From Lasioglossum baleicum (Eukaryota > Arthropoda > Insecta > Hymenoptera > Halictidae), in assembly GCF_051020765.1 (NCBI RefSeq), contig NC_134933.1, positions 18,015,461 through 18,079,460 of the forward strand: a stretch of DNA of 64,000 nt. Reading direction: 5' to 3'. Shown here one piece after another: positions 1-10,680 of this stretch. The translations under genes and the position numbers were made by a program. Under the pieces are notes generated by a model. It was not told where the DNA came from, did no database searches, and was given only the letters and a program-made list of their open reading frames with translations. Within the stretch, counting starts at the first letter, position 1. Each line of letters begins with the position of its first letter.

Positions 1-2807
1 TCTGCAATCATGATTAGAGTCACGGACTGACTAATGCGGCAAGGAATTATTCTATTAGAGCGGAGGCGCATTAGGGGCCCGCTCGAGGACTTTTCTAGAC
101 CCGATAATCGGCCAGGCTCGCCGGCGACTAATAGGATGCCTATTAGCCACGCGGAATGAGCACCGGCGTTCATGGCGACCATAAACAACTCTACGAACGA
201 AGGAGACGATAATGTTCGCGAGGGTGTTCGCGGCCAACGATAATCCGCGTTTCGCAGCCCTTCCAAGCCTGACGGACCCGCCCGTGCTCTCTATAACTCC
301 TTTTACTCCTCCAGTACGAACGCCAGGAACTCGCCTAAACGCGTCGGCAAATTGATTCGCCTAAAACTTCACGTTTCTGCTGGTCGCTCCAGGCTCTCCC
401 ACTTGAAAGCGTCCACGAGAAGTTGTTCAGAAACTAGTCGAGTTACAGTTAAGAAAAAAATGTCAAAATATTGTGCGAACGAATGGAAAAAAAAACTGCT
501 TTCTATTGTATTGTCCTCGTCAACTTCTATCATTGATACAGGAACGTAGCGTGCCGTTCTTCCACCATTTGAATTGTTTGCGAGCATAATTTCTTTCAGA
601 GAAAACTGTATACGAAAATGAAAGCAGTTAGATTTTAGTATAAAAAAAGATTTGTACTAATTCCTTCGATTCGCAAAGACGAAGGTTGAGTGGCATTTGC
701 TTATCATCATGATTTGCGGGTACGATGGACGTTTCTAATCGATACCGAGGGATCTGCTGACACATTGTGTTGTCGAGAAAGCTGTTCGGAGGATCCTCAG
801 CGTTAAATTCGTGTCTGCAGCGACGAGAGAGCAGCGGCACTGAAAAATAACGAGGTATCTATGTCGACGGGAGAGACATTTCCTGAAATACACGGCAACT
901 GGATAGAGCAAAGGTTATCGTTGCCCTCGGGCACTCGTTATAACGCGAGCTAATGTCAAAGTCGATCGTGGCTCGCTCGCTAAAGCAGTCATAGTTTATA
1001 GCAGCACGACGGGGCGCGAATTATTGTTACCCGCGCACACGATACTTTCCCGCGCGCGGCTTTTAACGAGTCTGAATTTATACCGGTCGTTCATTATCGT
1101 TATTTAATAATTGACGGTTAGCGTACGGATTGCGCGCGGTGAACACCGTGTCAGGCCCAACGAACTGCGGCTTAATTGTCCGAGCGAACACGTGATCAAT
1201 GGGAATTTCTCCTTTCTTTCTTTCTTTGCCGAGAGATACGATTTTCTAATAAGAAAACACCAATCCGACGTCGATTAATATTCATACGATCCTGTCTCGC
1301 GCTTGTTACGAGGCTCGATATTATCAGAAGATCATTTTATAAGCGACCGGAAGCGTGTGAACCATTTACCTCGCTGCACGAGAACCATTAAGTAATTATT
1401 ATGTTAATCCCACCGATGTCGATAGGAGTCATCATAAAAGAAATAAATTATTGTTTTACACCGTTAGAAATTAATGGAAAAATTCTCAAGTGCACTTGTC
1501 CAGTGCACCAATCACCGCAGAAAATTGCTGAATCCCTGATTGGTTTATAGTCGGTGAAAACAAAATTTGCCCGATTCGACGCACCTCAATCAACCCTTCT
1601 TTAGCGCAAGGGTTGCTTCCGACACACGTCACGTAAAAACTATACGGTGTTTTGCTACGAAAAAAATGGAATAGTTAGTGTAAATTATGAGCTACGATTG
1701 CGTTAAGTTTCGATCGCATCGCTTGAACGATTTTGTTCGGAGAATATAAAATTCACTATACATGAATAATAAGTGTGATATACGAGGAACGATCGTGTCA
1801 AGGTTAGTTTTAATCGACCGATTAATTTCGTTACAAGAAAATTGCGAATGTAGAGGGCGAGGTAAAACGAACCAGGTTCTATAAAAATTAGTTTGTTTGC
1901 TCGGTATCGATAATCACGTAGCATTGATTCGCCGAACGACAGGCATTTCGGTTTTTTCCCCGGGATGCCGGTGATCGGTTCCGCGCAGTTGATCGCTCGG
2001 TTTCGAAACCGTTCATGGGGCAATTTCTTTTACGCTTTATGTTAATTGCTCGCCGCGGACAAGATAGCGGGACCGTTTTTCCCCGGACAATAAGTTTTCC
2101 GGCTGGGCGGAACGTAATTATCTATAAGTTGGCGGGTACAAGTCGATGAAAGTTACAACCGCTGCCGTTGCCGCCTGGAAGTGGCGTGGGGTGGCTCTCT
2201 TGGGCTTGTGGACGAGCGCGGGGCCGGCAACTTTTCGAAGCTCTTTATCGAGAGGCCAACAATTTACAAGCTAATTTGTAACCGTTAATGGTATAGTTAC
2301 ACAGGCCACGCGCCAATAGAGAATTCCTCCTCGCCATGAAAACGGCAATTTATGCATTTGCATTTGACGTAGTCGCGTGGTCGTTAGGCGCGCGCAGAGC
2401 CAGAACCGCGGGCCGCACCAGCTCGAAACGTTCAATTTGTTGATTTTTCGCGCGCGCTCTCGCCAACCGAGATTTGTTCTCTCTTGCCTCGCTGTGCGCG
2501 CAAGTTTTCCGCCAACTTCCTCGTCTCCTCGCATTTTTCTTTGTCTTTTTAAATAGCCGAGTTTTAGTCGGGGAGGAGCACGATGCGTCTCAAGGATGAG
2601 CAATAAAGGCCAATGGGGAGCCGCGAGGCATAATAAAAATGCTAATTCGCGGCTTAACGCGCGTCATGTTTATTTAACGAGAACGGTAGTTTTGCGTCGT
2701 ACGTACCGGGCACCGCCTGATTGACAATCGCGTGGACAAGCGGTGATAAAAAGCCGCTCGATAATTTTCTCGAATCTCCGACTGATAGAGAAAGCTGACA
2801 AATACGT
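1..2807. other. No gene recognised
   Basis: Mixed AT-rich and moderately GC-rich DNA. The open frames are all short, lack family motifs and often overlap on both strands. The GC-richer part around 2040-2600 has many CpG dinucleotides but no convincing exon. I see no RNA gene or transposon end here. Confidence 0.6.
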
Positions 2808-3000
2808 AAGGGACTGTCGTAAAGGTTGGCACAGTGCTTTCTTCCACACTAACGCACTGGAAACACCAATGTCATAGTTGTCAACTTCACTTCTGTTTAT
2901 AAACATTAGCATTAGGAACAACAAGTCGTGTTCAGTGTAACTGTGCCAAGCAAAGGCTGAAAACACAATATGTCCTAACACGTTTTAACTTGTTTCTTAT
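2808..3000. repeat. Interspersed repeat, family A copy 1
   Basis: This segment starts with AAGGGACTGTCGTAAAGG and closely matches 60790-61003 in the same orientation. Shared blocks include ACGCACTGGAAACACCAATG, TTCTGTTTATAAACA and TGTGCCA followed by GCAAAGGCT. This copy lacks about 17 bases (the CCGTATAAGTTGGGCC part) present in the other. No terminal inverted repeat or coding frame was found, so the class of element is unknown. Confidence 0.75.
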
Positions 3001-3106
3001 CGATTCGTTCTCAACTAAATTTTTTTAATGTAGTTTAAGTGAGAAAAAAGAATTGCATACTTATCGCGATGTGAATTTGTTTTTTTTTTGTTTCAACATG
3101 GCGTTT

Positions 3107-3148
3107 TTTGTAAAGGTTGGGACACTCCTGCTGTATAAGTTGGACATA
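3107..3148. repeat. Family A fragment
   Basis: A short piece, TGTAAAGGTTGGGACACT followed by TGTATAAGTTGGACAT, matches the start of the fuller family A copy at 60790. It keeps the TATAAGTTGG part that is missing at 2808. It is probably a separate truncated insertion. Confidence 0.55.
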
Positions 3149-4289
3149 AACTTGTTTTCTTTGTTTTGCATATAGACGTAATTTTTATGAATGGAAACCA
3201 CGCATGGTTTAAGTGTTTTTATGTAAAGTAATGAAATTATTAAAGCAAGGACTGTGTCGAGTCTAAAAAGTCCAAGCGCGGATAACAGCCGATGACGGAT
3301 TAATGCAATTTTTACCAATTCATAATTTCTTTTGATTATTCCAGTGAGGCGGAAATAATGTAATGAAACGTATACTCCCGTAGAAATTTTCAACCGTTTG
3401 GGGGTTTTAGTGAAAGTTTGAGGATCGCACTTCGTGATAGGTCCATTTGTGTTTTGTAAATAAAATAGTTCGAAATCATATCGTAGGGAAATACCGTGGG
3501 GAAAGTATTTTGGGTAAATACCGTGGTATTTCCAAATTCTTTAAGTGTCCACACAGTTTTGTATTTCACCTATTTGTTTCTGTAATAAATGCGCAAAATC
3601 CACAGCTTAATCGTGACGTTGAAAAATTAATTTCACTATTATAAACAAGCACCTAATCATCGTCTCTCTCACAGACGATGAAATTGCAACCAAAAATGAA
3701 GTGTGAGTTGTTCTTTCTCTTGTAAGCAACAAAATGGCATACGTGATTTGCTTTTACATAACGCAATTGAGAAGAAACGACGGTAATGCTCAGTCTTTCA
3801 ACGAAGATAGATATGAAATGGGATTTGAAATTGCAGTCATGCCGCATTACGAGATAGGCTGCCGAAATTTACTAGTCTGACTCATAGTTGAACATATCTC
3901 GGTGCAGATTATGCACTTCGAGTTTAGCTCGTTATTTCGGCCGAATGGGTTAAATAGCGCGCTATAATTCCTTGTCCTTAATGGAATGGCGAATGTTTGG
4001 ACGCTCCCAACGATCTGGGACCCTCTTGAACGACGATAAATAGAATCTCGTAGTATTAGGCGACTGATTCTATGCCCCCTTACTTATCGTTCAAACATTC
4101 TCCACTGCCCATTAAATCTCTGAATATATTTGATCGTTCTTCGCGAACTTCTGTACGCTATAAGTGCAGAACTAATTCACTTGCGTATGAACATCACGAG
4201 TCATTCACAGATGGAAATTCAGTCAATCTAAATAACATATGATATAATTTTTAATAATTTTACCTAAATATACAGAGTGCAGTTTTTAT
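3149..4289. other. No gene recognised; small AAATACCGTGG duplication
   Basis: AT-rich sequence with no supported gene. At 3487-3533 the string AAATACCGTGG occurs twice, and the second copy runs into the palindrome AAATACCGTGGTATTT. Nothing else stands out. Confidence 0.5.
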
Positions 4290-4520
4290 TTAACACGTTG
4301 ACTGCCGAGACACTAGTCTTTGGTACGGCTTAAAAATTTGTTTTTATCGCGAGATATTCGTGCAAAATTGATTACGATTTGCAATATGTAGAGGCTTTAA
4401 CGAAGGTATCGCAGTAATAAATTTTAACTTTTCAGTTTCTCTCTCTCTCGGTTACGTTAATTAAATTACTACGACATCGTTGGAGTTTTTGGAGTTGTAA
4501 CTCGCTAGCCAACGTGTTAA
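4290..4520. mobile_element. TTAA-bounded MITE (piggyBac-like)
   Basis: A 231-bp AT-rich segment that starts TTAACACGTTGACTGCCGAG. The reverse complement of its other end starts TTAACACGTTGGCTAGCGAG, so the terminal inverted repeats match for 11 bases and then imperfectly. Both ends lie on TTAA, the target site of piggyBac-type elements. There is no coding capacity, so it would be non-autonomous. The piggyBac assignment is inference from TTAA and the short inverted repeat only. Confidence 0.65.
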
Positions 4521-4556
4521 AGTGTTAATCAATCGAACATCTTACTGTATTATTAG

Positions 4557-4758
4557 TAGACTGCGGTTGTTTATGCACTTTCCAATTTTTGTAGACAAAT
4601 TTTAAGGAAATGGAATAAAACAAAATTCTACTTTCAGTGAAAACAGCCTTTGTAGATACAAAACAGATAAAACTTGTACAAAATTCTGTCGAATTTGATA
4701 TTCTATCCATCTTTCGAAGATTTTCATAAGCCATAAATGCATAACGATCCTCAGTCTA
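4557..4758. mobile_element. hAT-like MITE, TAGACTGCGG family copy 1
   Basis: A 202-bp element with left end TAGACTGCGGTTGTTTATGC and right end GATCCTCAGTCTA. It is flanked by ATTATTAG on the left and ATCATTGG on the right (6 of 8 match), which fits a worn 8-bp target duplication of the hAT type nTnnnnAn. It shares internal sequence with the copy at 8696 (GTAGACAAATTTTAAGG against GCAGGCAAATTTCAAGAG, and AAGCCATAAATGCAT). It is non-coding. Confidence 0.75.
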
Positions 4759-5590
4759 ATCATTGGACACACAAACGATGAATTAACTTGATCTTTGAGT
4801 GGGAAAAGTTGTCGCGGGCCCAGCGGCGGCGCGGCGTTTCGCCACAACCGATCGCAATTTAAAACAAATCAGCGACAGGAACGCTGCGGGGTAAATTCGG
4901 CCGAATCATCTATTTCCGGACAGATTCAGCGGAATCAGGGGCTGAAAAAGAGAACTGCTAAAGGCAACGATGGCCAGCGTCTAAGAGTTAAGATTGCCGT
5001 AACTCGCCTCCATTAAACTTTTTCGAACGAGCAGCCTCCTGATGGACTTTATGCGTTTTTCGTTGCACAAACGCACGCTTACCTTCTGCGTTCTTAATGA
5101 CTACGACGTGGCTCGTAAATAGCGACCATACCGAGAGCGCAACGCGCCGCGTTCCCGGAACGTCAACTTACCATTAATTAAATCAGGTCTACACAAGAAA
5201 GGAATCTGTTTCAGCATCGAGCGAAATTGTCCGCGCGGTACCGACGTTCTCTGTCGGCTCCTCGCGCCCCGACGATGAATTGCGTCACAGCCATCGGACG
5301 ATGCAACGAAAAATCCCATCAATTGGTCGGGGACATCCTCCATGCTTCGTGGACCACCCGCGGAAAGAATAGTTGCTCGCAGCGAGCCGTACATATTAAC
5401 AAACAATTATTTATCCGACGCGGATCGTCGGACAATGAACGCTAGTGCAAATTTATTACGATATAAAATTAAAATACTTTACCATCTAATTTAGAAACAC
5501 CATATTCAACCATCACCGTTGCAAATGCATTGTGAAATTAATAATTCGATTAAAAAAAAGAAAATAATTACAGAATTTTTCTTTTTGCTT
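4759..5590. other. No gene recognised
   Basis: A GC-richer block at about 4795-5445 has overlapping short frames on both strands, none with a recognisable motif or paired splice sites. The rest is AT-rich. Nothing supported. Confidence 0.5.
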
Positions 5591-5646
5591 CTGCAGTCTA
5601 TGGTATCTGTACTTTACAAGGATGAAATGTCCATAGACTGCGGATG
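5591..5646. repeat. Two hAT-like MITE ends, head to head
   Basis: CTGCAGTCTATGG is followed about 30 bases later by CCATAGACTGCGG, an 11-bp perfect inverted repeat. Each half is a terminus of the TAGACTGCGG family: a right end at 5591-5600 and a left end starting at 5634. The short spacer suggests a rearrangement or two neighbouring insertions. The left-hand copy is not otherwise recognisable upstream. Confidence 0.5.
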
Positions 5647-5799
5647 TATTCACAATATTTGAAGAATTTAGAAATATTCCTGTATTATATATATTTTCAA
5701 CTCAATAAAATTATTATGGAAAGGAATCAATGTCTACGTAGCTTCTGTATCTTGAAATTAATACAGACAATTTTTATTTTGCATAAAATTCGCAGACTA
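5634..5799. mobile_element. hAT-like MITE, TAGACTGCGG family, degenerate copy
   Basis: The segment begins TAGACTGCGGATGT and ends TTTTATTTTGCATAAAATTCGCAGACTA, split here as TTTTATTTTGCATAAAAT plus TCGCAGACTA. The right end matches the TTTGCATAAA-ATCCGCAGTCTA terminus of other copies with one change in the terminal motif. It is 166 bp, shorter than the usual 200 or so. The flanks do not form a clear 8-bp duplication, so one side may have been rearranged. Confidence 0.55.
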
Positions 5800-5874
5800 A
5801 GGTCAGTGACTGATACAAACGCTGACAACAACTGCGTCAACATCATTTTCTGTAAATACACAATCAGAGTTGGG

Positions 5875-5915
5875 CAAAATTTTTATTTAAAACAATTAAA
5901 CTAGTCACTGCTATC
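5875..5915. mobile_element. hAT-like terminus fragment (CAGAGTTGGGC)
   Basis: CAGAGTTGGGCAAAATTTTT is a typical hAT-like left end. A similar start, CAGAGTTGGACAAAAATTT, lies at 12853, and a scrambled relative lies at 8609. The matching right end was not found, although GCCCAACAAAATTG occurs near 5930 in a non-canonical arrangement. Probably truncated. Confidence 0.45.
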
Positions 5916-6722
5916 TTGTGCTGCTCTCTGCCCAACAAAATTGTGTGAAAAGGTCTGCAGTTCAATTAAAAAATATCGGAATAATTGCGGAACTTACCAG
6001 AAGGTTAAACATTAGTTCCACATGAGCCTACTATTCTCACATATCGAAGAAATCGTGAAATTAAGAAGTTGCAGTACGAAGAAGAAACGGTGCCGCGTCG
6101 AAAGAAGCGCGCGATGGAACGGGATCGAATTAATAAATAATGCATCGAGTCTTGCTTGCGTTTCTTCCGTGAGAACCGTTAATTGAAGTAGATCGACGTG
6201 AGAAACCGGTGCGTTTTTCTTTTCACTTGCGAAATCTATTTGCGAAACGCGAAGAATCGAAGTGAAAACTTCGCGAAAATTCAGGTAAACAAAGTCGGAT
6301 TTATGATCGGTTTTTCGTCGTACAATTTCCCGCCGCGCGTCGCGGTTCGTTCCACAGTCCCTTTCTGGTCCGGCTTTATCTGGATTTCGCTAATTGACCG
6401 TGGCAAATAAGAATTCTCCTCGCTCGAACGGATCGTGCCGTTCACGATCTCTTTCGGGCTTGCCGGCGAACCGATCGTACGTGTGGAACGAGGAAAAACT
6501 GGAAAACGGCTGGAATGGAAACACTCGACGGAGAATTTAGAGGCTTTTATGGGAAACGTCTACTTTTTTCAAATTACATTTACATCTGGATCTCTTTTTA
6601 CCTCCTTTCCGATTAATGTGCACAGTGCGAATTCGAAGGGATTTTTTATGGAAGTAAGTTACATGGTTAACCTTCGAGACCCCAGCTTCAGACTTTTGAA
6701 CAGAATTTTTATATGAATAAAG
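5916..6722. other. No gene recognised
   Basis: A GC-richer patch at 6050-6540 contains short open frames without known motifs. No repeats or RNA genes were identified. Confidence 0.5.
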
Positions 6723-6928
6723 TTAACCCATAGCACTTATTCAAAATATTGTTTACATTACTAAATATGTTGGTGTCTATTCAGTAACTAAACATTTAAG
6801 TATTGCGTGAGGTATTATATCAATTGCATATTCATACAAAGAAAAGAATTAATATAGAATGGAATTATTCTAGGTCGAAAGAAGTGTTTAATTCTCCAGT
6901 TGAAATAGGTCCGAGTGCAAAGGGTTAA
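6723..6928. mobile_element. TTAA-bounded MITE, TTAACCC ends
   Basis: The left end reads TTAACCCATAGCACTTATTC. The reverse complement of the right end reads TTAACCCTTTGCACTCGGAC. The two agree at most of the first 15 positions and both sit on TTAA. The 206-bp interior is AT-rich and non-coding. This fits a small piggyBac-like non-autonomous element distinct from the one at 4290. Confidence 0.6.
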
Positions 6929-6976
6929 ATCTGTTTGTTTACTTTGTAGCCTGTGTTATTCCTTATCCCAAATTTA

Positions 6977-7045
6977 TTAACACTAAACCTACCATTGCCG
7001 GTTTCATATTTTTCATTTCACAATAATTGAAACTACCAAGTTTTA
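6977..7045. mobile_element. Fragment of TTAACACTAAACC family
   Basis: TTAACACTAAACCTACCATT is followed by GCCGGTTTCATATTTTTCAT. Related sequence occurs at 12703 (CACTAAACCTACC, then a GGTCAAAATGACCGG palindrome) and, in inverse orientation, at 20400-20455. The TTAA start suggests a piggyBac-like terminus. The other end is not recognisable here. Confidence 0.5.
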
Positions 7046-8608
7046 TCATTTTATCGACTTCTATATATAAGCAATTTTTTGAGCACCGAAAATCTATTCT
7101 GCGTGGAACGCCTCGAGAAGAGCCCGAGTAGACAAGTTTCCATTCACGAGAGATCCATGAAAACGAAATTCTACGTTGTCGTTGGAGAAACCAGTTCGCG
7201 CATACATATGTAAGTATGTATATTCGATGGAGGCGCCCACATGCTTTCCAGCGATTCCGTTTCGGCGCTCGTACGTGCGGATCGGTTTCTGTTGGCCTGC
7301 CCGTGTGGAATTTATTACAAATTACCTTACGAGCCGACACGCGCCTACGATTTTTACTCGGGGAACGTGGCTTGCTTTCTCTAGGCGAGAAACGAGCCAC
7401 ACAAGCTCCGAGAAATTTCTTTCTAATCGCGTTATATTCTACAGTCTCTCTACACCACCCTCTCTCAAACAGAATAGCTTTTTTCACATTTAATTACTCG
7501 CATATAGTATCTACAATCTCAAATCTTTATATTTACTGTTTTAAGCATAAACAAAGGTGTCGACCACACGAGCAAATGTTTATTTTGCATTAAAGTAGCT
7601 ATTTCGTTGAATAAAAATTCATTTATGTTGGAGTGATGCAAAACTTTTATTATTGACAATTTTTATCAATTTACACCATAACAACTACAACCAAAGGTAC
7701 AGAATACATATGTGTCTAGAAAAATGATTAAACTCCGTAAACTGCATACACGAATATATGTATTGGGACAACAGCTTTGTCCACTTTCATTGTTTGTAAC
7801 GATGTAAAAAGAAATGTTGCACACTAAATCCATGCTGTACAAAGTGGGACACAACGTGATGTAAACCTTTTTCGCGTGGGCGTGCGCGCGCGTAGACGAG
7901 GCTGAATTTTTTACAACCAGGTGAATGAGACACTGTATCTTTTTCCATCGCTGCGCGATTGCAAACTTTGCGGCAAATTGATCGAGGCAACAACACACGA
8001 TAGTAAAATCAATTAGAGAGGACGTGCGAAGTGTTGACTGTTTGCGTCGATGCAGAGTTGCAACCTTTGCACAGCCCGCCACGTGCATTGCCAGGAATTA
8101 ACAGCTTTTCACTTGCGTTTCCGCCGCAAGAAAGCATGTAGCAAAAATTCTGTTAATTTTTAAAAAATACGCGACTAGAAATTCGCATGGACATTCGCGA
8201 TCTAATAATAGGATTCGGATAGGCGACGATGGAAACGTGGCTGGACGCGTGCGTGGTTCTACGAGAGGTTGTTCGTATACGCCCATACATTTAGCAACAG
8301 GCTCGTTTCGAAACGGGACATTAACATGCGGTGATTTATGAATTTATTTGTAACATTTTCGGTTTTACGATCGTCGTTAGGTGTACCCATCGTTTTATTA
8401 TGCCACGGACGGCTACGGTGTGGCGCAATCGGAATGCAATCCGTCTGTTAGTGGGAACGTTGCTTAGAGACTTTGTGCTCGAACATTTAAGATCCTATTC
8501 ATCCTACGTTTTATTGACCAGACCTTTAACAAAATCGGTTTCTTCCTAATCGAGCTGACAGCGATTTTTCCCCCAATTTTTTACGCATCACTACAATATA
8601 TTCTATTC
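7046..8608. other. No gene recognised
   Basis: Long overlapping frames on both strands at 6963-7593 and 7666-8088 have no family motif and look like chance openings. Nothing supported. Confidence 0.5.
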
Positions 8609-8650
8609 CAGAGTTACCCAACGCCAAACCTGGGCAAATTTTGCTAAAAC
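8609..8650. mobile_element. Scrambled hAT-like terminus
   Basis: CAGAGTTACCCAACGCC is followed by CTGGGCAAATTTTG, so both halves of the CAGAGTTGGGCAAAATTT terminus seen at 5875 are present but rearranged. Weak evidence, given only as a remnant. Confidence 0.3.
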
Positions 8651-8695
8651 AATTCATTTCACATTGTTATTTTCAATACTGTTATTGATCATGAG

Positions 8696-8899
8696 TAGAC
8701 TGCGGATGTTTATGCAATTTTTAATTTGAGCAGGCAAATTTCAAGAGAAAGTGGGAACAAATAAAACCTTATTTTCCGTGGTAGTAGTCTTTATGGATCT
8801 GAAATAAATAAAAAATCGTATTCAATTCTGTGGAATTTTAAATTTTAGCATATTTTGAAAATTTTTGGAAGCCATAAATGCATGAAGATCCGCAGTCTA
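8696..8899. mobile_element. hAT-like MITE, TAGACTGCGG family copy
   Basis: A 204-bp element with ends TAGACTGCGGATGTTTATGC and GATCCGCAGTCTA. The flanks ATCATGAG and ATAATGAG match at 7 of 8 positions and fit the hAT target pattern nTnnnnAn. The interior resembles the 4557 copy. It is non-coding and well preserved. Confidence 0.85.
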
Positions 8900-10062
8900 A
8901 TAATGAGATATTGAATCATTTGAAATAGAAGCAATTTCAATTAATTCTTATTATTCCGTCGTTTCGTCGAATATTTCAAGAACTGAAAATACTATGCTGA
9001 ATATCAATGTTTTAAATTACATTCGTATTACATAGTATGAGGTAGTAAAATGTAGAATAATATGAAAGACAACCAGGTGTATTTGTCGTACCGTGGCTCT
9101 AATAATTCGATCACGCGCTGACATTCAGCCGACCTTTCGAAAATGTTCAACAATCACACTTTATTTATCCGTTCGGCGCGCCAGTGATCAGGTTACGTAT
9201 TGTTGTTTACGGAGAGGCCGGGCTAGGGTGCATCGTATATGCATTAGCGACAGGACATCAGGCTCTCTTCGACGCGATGATTCATGGGAACACGCGGAGA
9301 ACATGAATTAATGAGCTTTCCCGGAGAGTTCGTTAATAGTGTGAGTCGGGTTTTCCGCGATCACGATCAACGGTGGACAGTTACAAAGGTCGTTTGAGAA
9401 TTAATTGTGGCCACATAAACATTCGCACCGGATTGTGAAACACGGTGTAACGAACGACTCTCTTCGGCTGGGACATTTATCGTTCTCTCTCACACTCTCT
9501 CCCCCTCGACTCTGACGCGACATTCATTAAAATCATATTAAAATTAATGCGCGTAGAACCAGTAGTCAGGGATAAGGAGCACACACTTAATCGCATGTTC
9601 GGAGGATGTTTATTAACCGGACGGAAATCCTCGCCAGAAGGGATTCTCTATTTGCTCCGCAACCCTCGATTCGCAACGTGTAATTACGAGACGTGATCAC
9701 CGATCCGCGGGCTTCCCAGAATTCGTTTGGATACGGAAACCGTCGGCGAAACCGTTCCGTGGATTTATCAAGCCAATAAAATCAATGAAACGCTGCCGCC
9801 GGGGCTAACGGGCCGATTTCAATTACTAGGGATCCAAATAACAGGCATCGAAGTTCGTTAGCCATAACAATTACATTAGCCGGCCTACAAACAATCCCCC
9901 GCTGAATTATTATAATAATATAATACCGACGAATTCTTACGTGATTCGAGTCTACCGAAATCGACGCTCCCGGAACAGGTTCTCGGACAGAAGTGATTCT
10001 GATTTCACCGAAAACCGTCCGTCCGGGCAAACACGCTTTAATCTGCTTGATGTGTATGAGTA
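8900..10062. other. No gene recognised
   Basis: Mixed composition with GC-richer patches at 9090-9780. No exon, RNA gene or repeat boundary could be supported. Confidence 0.5.
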
Positions 10063-10192
10063 TGCAGATTTTTATGCAAAATAAAAACTCTCTACATCGA
10101 TTGGATGAAACAGAAGTCGAATTGAAATATACTTCTTCTTTCAATAGTACGATACGAAGATAAATTAAAGTGATCTGCATCGATTGCAAGAT
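10063..10192. repeat. Diverged sequence resembling the hAT-like family interior
   Basis: GCAGATTTTTATGCAAAATAA and, later, CTGCATCGATTGCAAGATAC resemble the left interior of the TAGACTGCGG family (CGGATCTTTATGCAAAATAA, then TGATTGCAAGACACAG). The terminal motif itself is lost. The segment abuts the foldback repeat that starts at 10193. Confidence 0.35.
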
Positions 10193-10680
10193 ACAGAGGC
10201 TTCTTTAAATGTTTTCACTATTTTGCAGTTGATCTACACATTTTTCATAGATTTTTCATAGATTTCATAGATTTTAACTATTGGGTTGGCGAGAAAGTAA
10301 TTTCGATATTTTAAGATCTAAGATGAAATGAACTTTAATGGATAAGATATTTTCCCTTTTGCTTGATGATCTTTTGCCAGAAAGAATAAATAAGAAAATA
10401 TTTTATTCACTAAAGTTCATCGCTTGAATAAGGAAATTCGGTTTTATTTCACCTTAAAATACCGAAATTACTTTCTTGCCAACCCAATATCATCAAATTC
10501 TATATTTATTATGTACTTAATAAATTTTTAAATAGTCTTTACTAATTGTATATATATATAAGTACACAATAAATATAGAATTTGAAGATAGTTAAGACAA
10601 AAACACACTATGAAAAATGTGTAGAACATTTCTATCTATGTATTTCTAAATGGTCTTCAAAATCATTATTAAGCCTCTGT
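10193..10680. repeat. Foldback (long inverted repeat) containing a mariner MITE
   Basis: Left-arm blocks ACAGAGGCTT (10193), CTACACATTTTTCATAG (10234) and CAAATTCTATATTTATTATG (10494) reappear as reverse complements at 10671, 10608 and 10560. The loop is AT-rich, around 10520-10559. The left arm is interrupted by the mariner MITE at 10281-10487. Without it the element would be about 280 bp. The class of the foldback is unknown. Confidence 0.75.
10281..10487. mobile_element. mariner MITE with TA duplication
   Basis: A 207-bp element. The left end begins TTGGGTTGGCGAGAAAGTAA and the reverse complement of the right end begins TTGGGTTGGCAAGAAAGTAA. The inverted repeats extend for roughly 35 bases (through TTTCGATATTTTAAG against TTTCGGTATTTTAAG). 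TA flanks both sides (10279-10280, 10488-10489), as in all Tc1/mariner insertions. It has no transposase frame. The opposite arm of the surrounding foldback shows the matching empty site, TTAACTATCTTC. Confidence 0.9.
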
